NCBI RefSeq assembly: GCF_000382185.1
Contig: NZ_KB907784.1
Coordinates: 3,499,133 to 3,563,132, forward strand
Source of the DNA: Bordetella sp. FB-8
Lineage (GTDB): Bacteria > Pseudomonadota > Gammaproteobacteria > Burkholderiales > Burkholderiaceae_B
Length of the DNA: 64,000 nt
Direction of reading: 5' to 3'
Each line of letters opens with the position of its first letter. Positions within the stretch are counted from its first letter, which is position 1. The notes beneath the pieces were generated by a model. The model was not told the DNA's origin, did no database searches, and saw only the letters and a list, made by a program, of their open reading frames with translations. Made by a program: the position numbers and the translations under genes. Of the stretch, positions 47,114-56,946 are shown one piece after another.

Positions 47114-48778
47114 TCACACATGCCAGCGCGTCTGCACAACGCGGAAGCGATTGGACACGAAAGCCGAATCCGACAGGGCTGCGTTGGCCGCCGGGTTGGC
47201 GCCGGTGCCGTGGAAATCGCTGAAGGCCGCGGTCTGGTTGACGAAGACGGCACCGGTCAGGTTGAGCGAGAGCGCCACGCCGGATTCCTCGGCCGCTTCG
47301 CGGGCCTGCTCGGCGACCTTCGGGTCGGTGGTGTAGACCGACAGGCTCAGCGCGCCATGCTCCTGCACACTGCGCCGGGTCAGCTCGATGCTGTGCGCGG
47401 TGGAATCGGTGGCCACTATAAAAGCCACCGGACCGAACCATTCCTGCGTTAGCGCCGCGTGGCCCGCTTCGGCGCGCAGCAGCAGCGGCGTGCGCACGCG
47501 GGCCTGAGGGTATTGCGGGTGTTCCAGCACGCGGCTTTCGGCCACCACCGTCAGGCCCAGGGCAGACGCCTTTTCGATGCGGGCCACGGTGGCCTCATTC
47601 TGGATGGCGCCGAGAAATTCCACGGCCTTGGCCGGATCGGCCGTCAGTTTTTCCAGGGCCGCGCCCAGCGCGGCAGCCACTTCGTCAAAGCTCATCGAGC
47701 CTTGGGCCGTACGGATGCCGCCGCGCGGCACGTAGATGTTCTGCGGCGCAGTGCACATTTGGCCCGAATACAGAACCAGCGAAAAGGCCAGGTTGCGCGC
47801 CACGGCCTTGAAGTCCTCGGCCGAATCGATGACGACCTGGTTGACGCCGGCCTTCTCGGTATAGACCAGGGCCTGGCGCGCATGGGTCTCGAGCCAATTG
47901 CCGTTCTGCGTGCTGCCCGTGAAGTCGATGATCTTGACCTCGGGACGCAAGGCCAGGTCCTGCGCGGTGTCGTCGCCCGCCTCGTGCGCGGCCAACTGCA
48001 CCACGTCGGGATCCAAGCCAGCCTCGACCAGCACCTCGCGCGCGATCTTGACCGTGAGTGCCAGGGGCAGGATGGCAGCCGGATGCGGCTTGACGATGAC
48101 AGTATTGCCCGTAGCCAGGCTGGCGAAAAGCCCCGGATAACCGTTCCAGGTGGGGAAGGTGCAGCACCCGATCACCAACGCCACGCCGCGCGGCGTGACA
48201 GTGAACTGCTTTTCCATGCGGATGGGGTCGTTCTTGCCCTGCGGCTTTTCCCACAGCGCGCGGGCGGGGATGCGCGCCATCTCCTGCCAGGCATAGGCGA
48301 CCGCCTCCAAGCCGCGGTCCTGCGCGTGCGGGCCGCCGGCCTGGAAGGCCATGACGAAGGCCTGACCCGTGGTGTGCTGCACGGCATTGGCGATCTCGAA
48401 CGAGCGCTTGTTGATCCGATGCAGAATTTCCAGGCACACCCCCACCCAGGCGCGCGGACCGGCGCGGCGCCATTGCACCAAGGCCTTGGTGGCAGCGCCG
48501 ATCAGCGCATCGGGCTTGACGCGCGGATAGGTAATGCCCAGCGCAAAGCCGAAAGGAGAAACCTCGCCGCCCACGCTACCCTGGGCCAGCGGCAGGTCCA
48601 AGGGGAAAGGCTTGCCGCGCAGCGCCTCGAACGCCGACGCGCCCGCCTCGGCGGCGCCTTCGCCGTAATTGCGCGGGCTGGGCGATTCGGGATGCGGACT
48701 CCAGTAGCCGCGCTCGGCGGCAACGCGCTGGGCCTGTTCCAGCACGGCCTGGTGGCGTTCAAAGAAATCGATGGGCAC
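47114..48778 (-). CDS. paaN: PaaN-type aldehyde dehydrogenase of phenylacetate pathway
   Basis: An aldehyde-dehydrogenase-fold protein of 554 residues. It has IGCCTFPTWNGYPGLFASLA with the cofactor region, IIDFTGSTQNGNW, and the cysteine-containing YSGQMCTAPQNIYVPRGG. It has no C-terminal MaoC hydratase domain, so it differs from the fused PaaZ. It should oxidise the ring-opened semialdehyde; the hydrolase partner for oxepin-CoA is not in the window. It follows an intrinsic terminator that separates it from paaE. Confidence 0.9.
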   Translation of the reverse strand: MPIDFFERHQAVLEQAQRVAAERGYWSPHPESPSPRNYGEGAAEAGASAFEALRGKPFPLDLPLAQGSVGGEVSPFGFALGITYPRVKPDALIGAATKALVQWRRAGPRAWVGVCLEILHRINKRSFEIANAVQHTTGQAFVMAFQAGGPHAQDRGLEAVAYAWQEMARIPARALWEKPQGKNDPIRMEKQFTVTPRGVALVIGCCTFPTWNGYPGLFASLATGNTVIVKPHPAAILPLALTVKIAREVLVEAGLDPDVVQLAAHEAGDDTAQDLALRPEVKIIDFTGSTQNGNWLETHARQALVYTEKAGVNQVVIDSAEDFKAVARNLAFSLVLYSGQMCTAPQNIYVPRGGIRTAQGSMSFDEVAAALGAALEKLTADPAKAVEFLGAIQNEATVARIEKASALGLTVVAESRVLEHPQYPQARVRTPLLLRAEAGHAALTQEWFGPVAFIVATDSTAHSIELTRRSVQEHGALSLSVYTTDPKVAEQAREAAEESGVALSLNLTGAVFVNQTAAFSDFHGTGANPAANAALSDSAFVSNRFRVVQTRWHV

Positions 48779-48797
48779 TTGGTCTCTCCGCGGTGGG

Positions 48798-48811
48798 TTC
48801 GATGAATCGAA
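48798..48811. promoter_or_regulatory. Palindrome upstream of paaN
   Basis: TTCGAT-GA-ATCGAA, perfect 6-bp arms with a 2-base centre, 20 bases before the paaN start and 20 bases past the terminator's T-run. It may be an operator for the paaN-G-I-K half. The cognate regulator is unknown. Confidence 0.4.
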
Positions 48812-48830
48812 TTATCTGTCTGAAATAAAT

Positions 48831-48854
48831 AAAAGCCCGGACGCAAGTCCGGGC
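48831..48854 (-). terminator. Intrinsic terminator between paaE and paaN
   Basis: On the minus strand GCCCGGAC pairs perfectly with GTCCGGGC across a 4-base loop (8 bp) and is followed by TTTTATTTATT. It lies 12 bases past the paaE stop, inside an otherwise co-directional paa cluster. Confidence 0.85.
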
Positions 48855-48865
48855 GCGTGCATCGC

Positions 48866-49951
48866 TCAGGTTTCCTGGTCGAAATCCAGCACCAGCTTGT
48901 CGCTGACCGGAAAACTCTGGCAACTGAGCACGAAGCCGCGAGCCACTTCATAGTCTTCGAGTGCGAAGTTGGCGTCCATATCCACCTCGCCCTGTACGAC
49001 CTTGCAGCGGCAGGTGGAACACACGCCGCCCTTGCACGAGTATGGCAAATCTACGCCCTGCGCCAGCGCCGAGTCGAGCACGCTGTCGCGGTTCTTGTCG
49101 ATGAAGAAGCTGCGGCTGTGGCCGTCCTTGACGACGGTGACTTCGCATTGGCCCTTGCCCGGCGCGGCGGCGGCATCGCGGCCGGTGCGCAGCGAGCGCG
49201 GCCCCTTGGGCGCGCCGAAAAGCTCGAACTTGATGCGGTCGCCGGGCATGCCCAGCGCCTGCAGGCGCTGGTTCACGCTTTCGATCATGTCCTGCGGGCC
49301 GCAGATGAAGGCATAGTCGATGGAATCGACCGGCATCCAGGTGCGCGTCAGCTGGGCCACCTTGTCCCCGTCGAGACGGCCGTTGAACAGTTCGATGTCC
49401 TGCGCCTCGCGGCTCATGATGTAGACCAGCGAGAAACGCGTCATATAGCGGTTCTTGATGTCCTCGATCTCTTCGCGAAACAGTACCGAGGACGAGGCCC
49501 GGTTGCCGAAGAACAGCGTGAAGCGGCTGTTTGGCTCGGCGGACAGCGCCGTCTTCACCAGCGACAACACCGGCGTGATGCCGCTGCCCACCACGAAGGC
49601 GGCGTAATGGCGTGATCGGTCGGGGTCGAAGTCGATGGTGAAGTTGCCCGCCGGCGGCATCACGTCCAGACTCTGCCCGGGCTGCAGCGCGTGGTTGGCC
49701 CAGGTCGAGAACACACCCTCGTCGATCTTTTTGATGGCCACCCGCAGCCGGCCCTCGTCGGGCGCCGAGCAGATCGAATACGAACGCCGCACCTCTTGGC
49801 CCTCGATCTGGGTGCGCAGCGTCAGGTATTGGCCTGGGCGAAAGGCGAACTCGGACGCCAGGGCCTCGGGCAAATCAAAGGTAACCACCACCGCGTCTCG
49901 CGTGTTGCGCTCGACGCCGGCGACTTTCAGTTTATGGAAGGAACTGCTCAT
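48866..49951 (-). CDS. paaE: Phenylacetyl-CoA epoxidase reductase subunit
   Basis: Passes electrons from NADPH through FAD and a plant-type [2Fe-2S] centre to the PaaA di-iron site. The 361-residue protein has the flavin motif RRSYSICSAPDEG, the NAD(P) motif FVVGSGITPVLSLVKTAL, and four ligands in YSCKGGVCSTCRCKVVQG plus a later C in LSCQSF. It is last of paaABCDE. Confidence 0.96.
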   Translation of the reverse strand: MSSSFHKLKVAGVERNTRDAVVVTFDLPEALASEFAFRPGQYLTLRTQIEGQEVRRSYSICSAPDEGRLRVAIKKIDEGVFSTWANHALQPGQSLDVMPPAGNFTIDFDPDRSRHYAAFVVGSGITPVLSLVKTALSAEPNSRFTLFFGNRASSSVLFREEIEDIKNRYMTRFSLVYIMSREAQDIELFNGRLDGDKVAQLTRTWMPVDSIDYAFICGPQDMIESVNQRLQALGMPGDRIKFELFGAPKGPRSLRTGRDAAAAPGKGQCEVTVVKDGHSRSFFIDKNRDSVLDSALAQGVDLPYSCKGGVCSTCRCKVVQGEVDMDANFALEDYEVARGFVLSCQSFPVSDKLVLDFDQET

Positions 49952-49966
49952 CGCGCCGCCCCTGAA

Positions 49967-50476
49967 TCAATGGGTCTTGAAATAGTCGAAAGGCTCGCGG
50001 CAGGCGCCGCAGCGGTACAGGGCCTTGCAGGATGTCGAGCCGAAGCCGCTTACCAGGCGCGTATCGCGCGAACCGCACAGGGGGCAGGCCACGGCCGGCA
50101 TATCGGCGCGGCGCAGGATGCCGGAGACGTCGACGGCCCGCTCGGCCGGCGGTGCGATGCCGTAGTCGGTCAGCGCGCGGCGGCCGCGCTCGCTCATCCA
50201 GTCGGTGGTCCAGGCGGGCGCCAGGCGCGTCTGCACGCGCGTGCTGAACACGCCGTGCTCGCGCAGGACGCGTTCGATGTCCTGCGCGATTTCGCGCATG
50301 GCCGGGCAGCCCGAATAAGTAGGGGTGATGGTGACCACGCAGGTCTGGCCTTCCCACTGCACCTCGCGCACCACGCCCAGATCCAGCACCGACAGCACGG
50401 GGATCTCGGGGTCGGGCACCGCCTGCAGCCATTGCATGACCTGCTCGCATGGGACAACGGAGGCGGCGCTCACCAT
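49967..50476 (-). CDS. paaD: Phenylacetyl-CoA epoxidase assembly protein PaaD
   Basis: A 169-residue MIP18/SufT-like protein required for the epoxidase, probably in iron-centre maturation. It has DPEIPVLSVLDLGVVREVQW, the TPTYSGCPAM motif and a C-terminal zinc ribbon (CPLCGS and CKALYRCGAC). Its start overlaps the paaC end by 7 bases. Confidence 0.95.
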   Translation of the reverse strand: MVSAASVVPCEQVMQWLQAVPDPEIPVLSVLDLGVVREVQWEGQTCVVTITPTYSGCPAMREIAQDIERVLREHGVFSTRVQTRLAPAWTTDWMSERGRRALTDYGIAPPAERAVDVSGILRRADMPAVACPLCGSRDTRLVSGFGSTSCKALYRCGACREPFDYFKTH

Positions 50477-51234
50477 ACGGCTCCGGGATAGGCGCGCTGC
50501 AGGTGCTGCATCTGGGCCAGCACAAAGCCCAGGTCTTCGGTGTGGCGGCCCTGGCGCCCGCCGCGCAGCAGCGCGTGATAGGCCTGCCCCTCATCGGGCA
50601 CGACAAGCGTGGCCTCCTGCAGGACCTCGCGCACATGCGCCAGCCAAGGCCCATGCAGGCCGGCCAGTTCGCAGCCCAGACCTCGAACGGCGACATCGCG
50701 GTCGATCTCGTCGTCGGTGAAGAGCTCGCCGGTATAGCGCCACAGTTCGTCCACCGCCGCCTGCATGCGCGCATGGCTTTCGTCTGTGCCGTCGCCCAGG
50801 CGCACCACCAGGTCGCTGGAGCGGCGCACGTGATAGGCGACTTCCTTGATGCCCTTGGCGGCGATAGCGGCCACGCGCTCGTCCCCGGAGTGGGCCAAGC
50901 CTTGCAGCAGGTAGTAGTGCCAGACATCGTAGAAGAACTGGCGCACCATGGTCTGGGCGTAGTCGCCGTTGGGTCGTTCAACCAGCAGCGGGTTGAGGAA
51001 CTGGGGCGCGTCGCGATGGTAGGCCAGCGCGTCTTCGTCGCGCCCGGCAGCTTCGACTTCTCCGGCCAGGGTCAACCACATGCGCGCCTGCCCCAGAAGA
51101 TCGAGCGCGGTGTTGGTCAGGGCCATGTCCTCTTCGAGGATGGGACCGTGGCCGATGAGCGCGCCCAGGCGCTGGGCGAGGATGAGATCGCCATCGCCCA
51201 GGCGCAGCAGATATTGGAATAGTGTCTTGTCCAT
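50470..51234 (-). CDS. paaC: Phenylacetyl-CoA epoxidase structural subunit PaaC
   Basis: A 254-residue ferritin-like helical partner of PaaA without a full di-iron site. Marks are LFQYLLRLGDGDLILAQRLG and TALDLLGQARMWLTLAGEVE. The ATG at 51234 is used; seven upstream in-frame codons add nothing. It lies 17 bases after paaB. Confidence 0.95.
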   Translation of the reverse strand: MDKTLFQYLLRLGDGDLILAQRLGALIGHGPILEEDMALTNTALDLLGQARMWLTLAGEVEAAGRDEDALAYHRDAPQFLNPLLVERPNGDYAQTMVRQFFYDVWHYYLLQGLAHSGDERVAAIAAKGIKEVAYHVRRSSDLVVRLGDGTDESHARMQAAVDELWRYTGELFTDDEIDRDVAVRGLGCELAGLHGPWLAHVREVLQEATLVVPDEGQAYHALLRGGRQGRHTEDLGFVLAQMQHLQRAYPGAVW

Positions 51235-51251
51235 GGTCTGCCGCTCCCGCC

Positions 51252-51533
51252 TCACATATGGATTTCATCGGGCATGGGAAAGAAGGTCGGATGCCGATAG
51301 ACTTTGTCGTTGGCCGGCTCAAAGAGCGGCTCCTTGTCCGACGGACTGCTGGCGACGATGTCGAATGCGCGCACAACCCAAATGCTCAGGCCTTCATTGC
51401 GGCGGGTGTAGACGTCGCGCGCGTTGTTGATGGCCATTTCCGCGTCGGGCGCATGCAGGCTGCCCACATGCTTGTGGGCCAGGCCGTGCTGGCTGCGGAT
51501 GAAGACTTCCCACAGGGGCCATTCTTTGCTCAT
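51252..51533 (-). CDS. paaB: Phenylacetyl-CoA epoxidase subunit PaaB
   Basis: A 93-residue small subunit that bridges PaaA and PaaC. It has the family opening WPLWEVFIRSQHGLAHKHVG and the DAEMAINNARDVYTRRNEG helix. The length matches E. coli PaaB (95). Confidence 0.96.
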   Translation of the reverse strand: MSKEWPLWEVFIRSQHGLAHKHVGSLHAPDAEMAINNARDVYTRRNEGLSIWVVRAFDIVASSPSDKEPLFEPANDKVYRHPTFFPMPDEIHM

Positions 51534-51551
51534 GATGTCTTGTCCTTGGGG

Positions 51552-52541
<990 letters not shown>

Positions 52542-52634
52542 GATTTGTCTCCTTGCACACCCACGGGAAGGCCGCTTCGCTTGCCCTGACGGACTTGAAC
52601 TTACGCCCGCAGGCGCGACCTGTCGATAAACAAG

Positions 52635-52663
52635 ATTATTAAATACAGATTTTTCATTGTCAA
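52635..52663 (-). promoter_or_regulatory. Candidate promoter of paaABCDE
   Basis: On the minus strand TTGACA (52663-52658, full consensus) and AATAAT (52640-52635, 5 of 6) with a 17-base spacer. The leader is about 87 bases to paaA. The region is very AT-rich against the coding background. Confidence 0.65.
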
Positions 52664-52673
52664 TCAAAAAACC

Positions 52674-52697
52674 GTATCACATTTGAATTATGTATCA
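52674..52697. promoter_or_regulatory. Direct repeats in paaA-paaX intergenic region
   Basis: GTATCA occurs at 52674-52679 and 52692-52697, start to start 18 bases, just upstream of the paaA -35 and between the two divergent genes. This is a candidate PaaX binding site by position only; the match to the E. coli box is weak. Confidence 0.3.
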
Positions 52698-52736
52698 TGT
52701 CGGAACTGTCCCCGATCCTCTGCCGGAGCCGGCGCC

Positions 52737-53678
52737 ATGGCTGCTGCCCCCACCCCGCTGGACCGCTTTTTGCAACGCCTGCTCGAGGACGATCCGCCGC
52801 GCGCGCAGTCGCTGTGCGTGAGCCTGCTGGGTGACGCGCTGGCCCCGCACGGTGGGGCCATCTGGCTGGGCAGCCTAATCGAATTGCTGGAGCCGCTGGG
52901 CATCAACGAGCGGCAGCTGCGCACCAGCGTATTCCGCCTGGTAGCCCGGGGCTGGCTACGCGCAGAACGCCATGGCCGACGCAGCCTGTACCGACTGGCC
53001 GAACATGGTCAGCGCGACACGGCGCACGCTTCGCCGCGCATCTACGAGGGCGCCAAATCTGCCTGGGACGGCACATGGACGCTGGTGGCTCTGCCTCGCA
53101 TCGGCAACAACGCCATGGCCGAGCGCGCCGAACTGCGCCGCGAACTGCTCTGGGAGGGCTTCGGCATGATGGCGCCGGGCCTGTTCGCCCACCCCCAGAT
53201 CGAAGCGGGCACGGCGCACGACATCCTGCAAAAGCTCGGCATTCCCGACAAGGCGCTGGTACTGGCGGCGCAGGATTTGGCTGGCGCAGGCGGCCTGCCC
53301 ATAGCCAGTCTCGCCGCGCAGTGCTGGAATCTGGAAGAAGTAGCCGGACAATACCGGCTCTATATCCGTAACTTCGAGCCGCTGGCCCGACTGCTGCAGG
53401 ACGACAGTCCCGAACCCGCGCAGGCCTTTGCCGCCCGCGTGCTATTGCTGCACCACTGGCGCCGCACCGTGCTGCACGACCCCAGGTTGCCCGCCGCCCT
53501 GCTGCCCGCAGCGTGGCCCGGCCATCAGGCCCGCGCGCTCTGCGCCCGCCTGTACTGGCAGCTTTTCGATGGTTCGGAAGCCCATCTCGATCGCATCGCC
53601 GGCCAGGACAACGCCCACTATCAGGCATTGGGCAACGCCGCCTTCAAACGCTTCGGCGGACGAGACACGCAAGCCTGA
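52737..53678 (+). CDS. paaX: PaaX-family repressor of phenylacetate genes
   Basis: GntR-like repressor released by phenylacetyl-CoA. The 313-residue protein has an N-terminal winged helix (IWLGSLIELLEPLGINERQL then TSVFRLVARGWLRAERHGRR) and the PaaX C-terminal domain (WDGTWTLVALP, LARLLQDDSPEPAQAFAARV). The ATG at 52737 has a CGGAG site; an upstream TTG at 52683 is unlikely. It is divergent from paaA and 19 bases upstream of benE. Confidence 0.93.
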   Translation: MAAAPTPLDRFLQRLLEDDPPRAQSLCVSLLGDALAPHGGAIWLGSLIELLEPLGINERQLRTSVFRLVARGWLRAERHGRRSLYRLAEHGQRDTAHASPRIYEGAKSAWDGTWTLVALPRIGNNAMAERAELRRELLWEGFGMMAPGLFAHPQIEAGTAHDILQKLGIPDKALVLAAQDLAGAGGLPIASLAAQCWNLEEVAGQYRLYIRNFEPLARLLQDDSPEPAQAFAARVLLLHHWRRTVLHDPRLPAALLPAAWPGHQARALCARLYWQLFDGSEAHLDRIAGQDNAHYQALGNAAFKRFGGRDTQA

Positions 53679-53697
53679 CAAAACACGATACCGGACC

Positions 53698-54945
53698 ATG
53701 CTCGAACGCCCCCTATCCGCACCGCCCGGCTGGCGCCAGATCCTCGCCGATCTCACTCCCACCGCCGCCGCCAACGGCCTGATAGGCATGATTTTCAGCG
53801 CGACCGGGCCGGTTGCCATCGTGCTCGCGGTCGGCACCCATGCAGGCCTGACCGAGGCGCAGATGGCGTCCTGGCTGTTCGGCGCATTCACCCTCAACGG
53901 CCTGCTCAGCCTGTTTCTGTGCTGGTTCTACCGCAAGCCGCTGGTGTGCTTCTGGACCATACCGGGCACGGTGCTGATCGGCCCTGCCCTGGGCCACCTG
54001 AGCTTTGCCCAGGTGATGGGCGCCTGTTATGTCACCGGGTTGCTGATGCTGCTGCTGGGTCTGTCCGGCTGGGTGCGGCGGGTAATGAATGCCATCCCCA
54101 TGCCCGTGGTCATGGGCATGGTCGCCGGCGTGTTCCTGAACTTCGGACTGAACCTGGTGCGCGCGATGCACAGCAACGTGGCCATCGCAGTTCCCATGGT
54201 CGTGACCTGGCTGGTACTAGGCGCTGTCCCCGCCCTGGGTAGACGCATGCCGCCGATCTTGGGCGCGCTTATTGTCGGTGTGCTGGCCATTTATCTGTCG
54301 GGCCAGGGCCACGACCTGAACCTGGGAGGCGCGGGGGCCGTGCTGGCCCGGCCCGTCTTCGAGCCGCCGGTCTGGTCTTGGCGGGCCATGGTCGAGCTGG
54401 TGATTCCCCTGACCATTGCCGTGCTGGTTGTGCAGAACGGCCAAGGCATTGCCGCCTTGAAAGCGGCGGGCCACGACACCCCGACCAACGCGGTGGCCGT
54501 AGCCTGCGGCATCGGCAGCCTGATCACCGCCGCCGTGGGCTGCGCCTGCACCTGCCTGACGGGTCCGACCAACGCCATCATCACCTCGTCGGGCAGGCGC
54601 GAGAGCCACTACGCCGGCGCCATTTTCTGCGCGCTGCTGGCCATCGTGTTCGGCCTGTTCTCGCCGCTGTTCACCCGACTGCTGCTGCATACGCCGGGCG
54701 CCTTCATCATGGCCCTGGGCGGTCTGGCCATGCTGCGGGTGCTTCAGGCTTCCTTCGTCACGGCTTTTCGCACCCGTTTTACGCTGGGCGCGATGGTGGC
54801 TTTTCTGGTGACGGTGGCCAACCTGAGCATTGCCAACATCGGCGCGGCCTTCTGGGGCCTGGTGGCGGGCTTTGCCGTATCGTGGCTGCTGGAGCGGCCC
54901 GACTTCCACGCGGTGGCCAAGGAACTGGCCGCCCAGCGCGGATAG
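53698..54945 (+). CDS. benE: BenE-family aromatic acid/H+ symporter
   Basis: Inner-membrane transporter of 415 residues with about twelve helices. It has FSATGPVAIVLAVGTHAGLTE near the start and the family core GCACTCLTGPTNAIITSSG. Known members import benzoate. Placed directly behind paaX, it may instead take up phenylacetate or a related aromatic acid. The start follows the paaX stop by 19 bases; earlier in-frame codons lie inside paaX. Confidence 0.88.
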   Translation: MLERPLSAPPGWRQILADLTPTAAANGLIGMIFSATGPVAIVLAVGTHAGLTEAQMASWLFGAFTLNGLLSLFLCWFYRKPLVCFWTIPGTVLIGPALGHLSFAQVMGACYVTGLLMLLLGLSGWVRRVMNAIPMPVVMGMVAGVFLNFGLNLVRAMHSNVAIAVPMVVTWLVLGAVPALGRRMPPILGALIVGVLAIYLSGQGHDLNLGGAGAVLARPVFEPPVWSWRAMVELVIPLTIAVLVVQNGQGIAALKAAGHDTPTNAVAVACGIGSLITAAVGCACTCLTGPTNAIITSSGRRESHYAGAIFCALLAIVFGLFSPLFTRLLLHTPGAFIMALGGLAMLRVLQASFVTAFRTRFTLGAMVAFLVTVANLSIANIGAAFWGLVAGFAVSWLLERPDFHAVAKELAAQRG

Positions 54946-54967
54946 AAAAACCGCCGCGCCATGCGGC
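54946..54967 (-). terminator. Candidate terminator after orn
   Basis: On the minus strand GCCGC pairs with GCGGC (54967-54963 with 54957-54953, 5-base loop) and is followed by GGTTTTTCTAT. It begins 7 bases past the orn stop and lies against the convergent benE end. Confidence 0.55.
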
Positions 54968-54974
54968 CCGCGCC

Positions 54975-55565
54975 TTACAGCTTGAGCAAGTGCTCGCGGT
55001 AGTACTTGAGTTCGTCGATCGACTCGTAGATGTCGGCCAGGGCTTCGTGACGGCTCTTTTTCTCGAAGCCCTTGTACACCTTGGGCGCCCAGCGGCGCGC
55101 CAGCTCCTTGAGCGTGCTCACGTCCAGGTTGCGGTAGTGAAAGAAACGCTCGAAAGTCGGCATGTAGCGGAACATGAAGCGCCGGTCCTGGCTGATACTG
55201 TTGCCGCACAGCGGCGACTTGCCGGCCGGCACATGCTGCGACAGGAAAGCAATGAGCCGCTGCTCGGCATCGGCTTCGTTGAGCGTCGATGCCTTGACCT
55301 TGTCGATCAGGCCGCTCTTGCCGTGCGTATTCTTGTTCCAGCTATCCATGGCATCAAGCGCGCTGTCGGGCTGATGAATCACCAACACCGGACCTTCGGC
55401 CACCACGGTCAGATCGGGTTCGGTGACCACCACGGCCACCTCGATGATGCGGTCGGTTTCCGGTTCGAGCCCAGTCATTTCCATGTCGAGCCAGACCAGA
55501 CGGCTCTCGTGTCGCGCCACACCCGGCTGCGCTACACCTGCTTGCTTGTTTGCATCGTTGGTCAT
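54975..55565 (-). CDS. orn: Oligoribonuclease
   Basis: 3'-5' exoribonuclease that degrades 2-5-mers and pGpG from cyclic di-GMP turnover; essential in many proteobacteria. The 196-residue DEDDh enzyme shows [20 protein letters not shown], the central [20 protein letters not shown] and the final [20 protein letters not shown] with catalytic His and Asp. It is divergent from the M48 gene. Confidence 0.96.
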   Translation of the reverse strand: MTNDANKQAGVAQPGVARHESRLVWLDMEMTGLEPETDRIIEVAVVVTEPDLTVVAEGPVLVIHQPDSALDAMDSWNKNTHGKSGLIDKVKASTLNEADAEQRLIAFLSQHVPAGKSPLCGNSISQDRRFMFRYMPTFERFFHYRNLDVSTLKELARRWAPKVYKGFEKKSRHEALADIYESIDELKYYREHLLKL

Positions 55566-55584
55566 TTGCTCATCGCCCTATAAT
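55558..55584 (+). promoter_or_regulatory. Possible promoter of the M48 peptidase gene
   Basis: A perfect TATAAT (55579-55584) lies 36 bases before the GTG start. Upstream TTGGTC (55558-55563) is spaced by only 15 bases, so the -35 assignment is weak. It overlaps the orn start region. Confidence 0.35.
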
Positions 55585-55620
55585 TTGCCTTATCAAAAGC
55601 CGATTTTCTCATACCCCGCC

Positions 55621-56880
55621 GTGTCCCCTGCCGCCCTCTTCTCCCTGATTTTCGTCGTTCTGCTGCTGGCCGACCTGGCCGTGCGCATGTGGCTGTCCGC
55701 CAGGCAGATGCGCCACGTGGCCGACCACCGCGACCGGGTGCCGGACGAATTCGCCGATCGCATCAATCTGGCGAGCCATCAGCGCGCGGCCGACTACACG
55801 CGGGCGCGCTTACGGCTGGGCTGGGTCGAGCAGGTGTACGACGCCGCGATCCTGCTGGCCATGACGCTGTTGGGCGGCCTGCAATGGCTGGACCGGGTCG
55901 TGGGCCACATCACCGATCACTCCTTGCCGCGTCAATTGTTGCTGCTGGTGGCCGTGGCAGCCGTGATGGGCGTGCTGGGGCTGCCTTTCGCCTTGTGGCG
56001 GCAGTTCCGCCTGGAAGCACGCTTCGGTTTTAACCGCATGACACCGGCCCTATTCGTGGCCGACACGGTCAAGGGCATCGCACTGGGATTGGTGCTGGGC
56101 CTGCCCCTGGCCGCGGCCGTGCTGTGGCTGATGGGACAGGCCGGCGCCGCCTGGTGGCTATGGGCCTGGGGCCTGTGGGTAGCCTTCAACCTGCTGCTGC
56201 TCTTTATCTATCCCATGTTCATCGCGCCGCTGTTCAACAAGTTCACGCCGCTGGCCGACGCAACACTGGCGGTTCGCATCCGCCAGCTGGCGCTGCGCTG
56301 TGGCTTCGCGCTCGGCGGCTTGTTCGTCATGGACGGCTCGCGCCGTTCGGGGCACGGCAACGCCTATTTCACGGGGTTCGGCAAGGCGCGCCGCATTGTG
56401 TTCTTCGACACCCTGATTGCGCGCCTGAACGCAGATGAAATCGAGGCTGTGCTGGCCCACGAGCTGGGGCATTTCGCGCACGGACACATCGCCCGCCGCA
56501 TCGTCATGAGCTTCGTGCTGGCGCTGGTCTTCTTCGCCCTGCTGGGCTGGCTGGCACAGCAGCCCTGGTTCTATGCCGGGCTGGGAGCCTTGCCCCGCGG
56601 CGACGGCAGCGACAATGCCCTGGCCCTGCTGCTCTTTTTCCTGGTGCTGCCGGTGTTCACCTTCCCGCTCACTCCGCTGGGCAGTTGGTACTCACGGCGC
56701 AACGAGTTCGAGGCAGACCGCTATGCCGCCATGCAAAGTTCGGCCGCGCAACTGGTATCGGCATTGGTCAAGCTGTATGACGACAACGCAGCCACGCTCA
56801 CGCCCGACCCGGTGCATTCGGCTTTCTACGACAGTCACCCGCCCGCGTCCGTGCGCATCCGCCATCTGCTGCAGACATGA
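55621..56880 (+). CDS. M48-family (Ste24/HtpX-like) membrane zinc peptidase
   Basis: Integral-membrane metallopeptidase of 419 residues. It has several helices in the first 240 residues, the zinc site VLAHELGHFAHGHIARR (HExxH) and the downstream third ligand in NEFEADRYAA. It resembles CAAX-protease Ste24; in bacteria its role is probably membrane protein quality control. I place the start at the GTG at 55621 because upstream codons run antisense through orn. No strong ribosome site is visible. Confidence 0.87.
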   Translation: MSPAALFSLIFVVLLLADLAVRMWLSARQMRHVADHRDRVPDEFADRINLASHQRAADYTRARLRLGWVEQVYDAAILLAMTLLGGLQWLDRVVGHITDHSLPRQLLLLVAVAAVMGVLGLPFALWRQFRLEARFGFNRMTPALFVADTVKGIALGLVLGLPLAAAVLWLMGQAGAAWWLWAWGLWVAFNLLLLFIYPMFIAPLFNKFTPLADATLAVRIRQLALRCGFALGGLFVMDGSRRSGHGNAYFTGFGKARRIVFFDTLIARLNADEIEAVLAHELGHFAHGHIARRIVMSFVLALVFFALLGWLAQQPWFYAGLGALPRGDGSDNALALLLFFLVLPVFTFPLTPLGSWYSRRNEFEADRYAAMQSSAAQLVSALVKLYDDNAATLTPDPVHSAFYDSHPPASVRIRHLLQT

Positions 56881-56946
56881 GCGCGCCGAGCCGCCTGGTG
56901 CGCTCATTCTCTTTAACCGGCGGGCGCGCTGCGCCCTGGGAGCCTC

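Noticed and set aside
47459..48805. 448-codon plus-strand frame over paaN
   Set aside because: Antisense to paaN and its start; no family motif.
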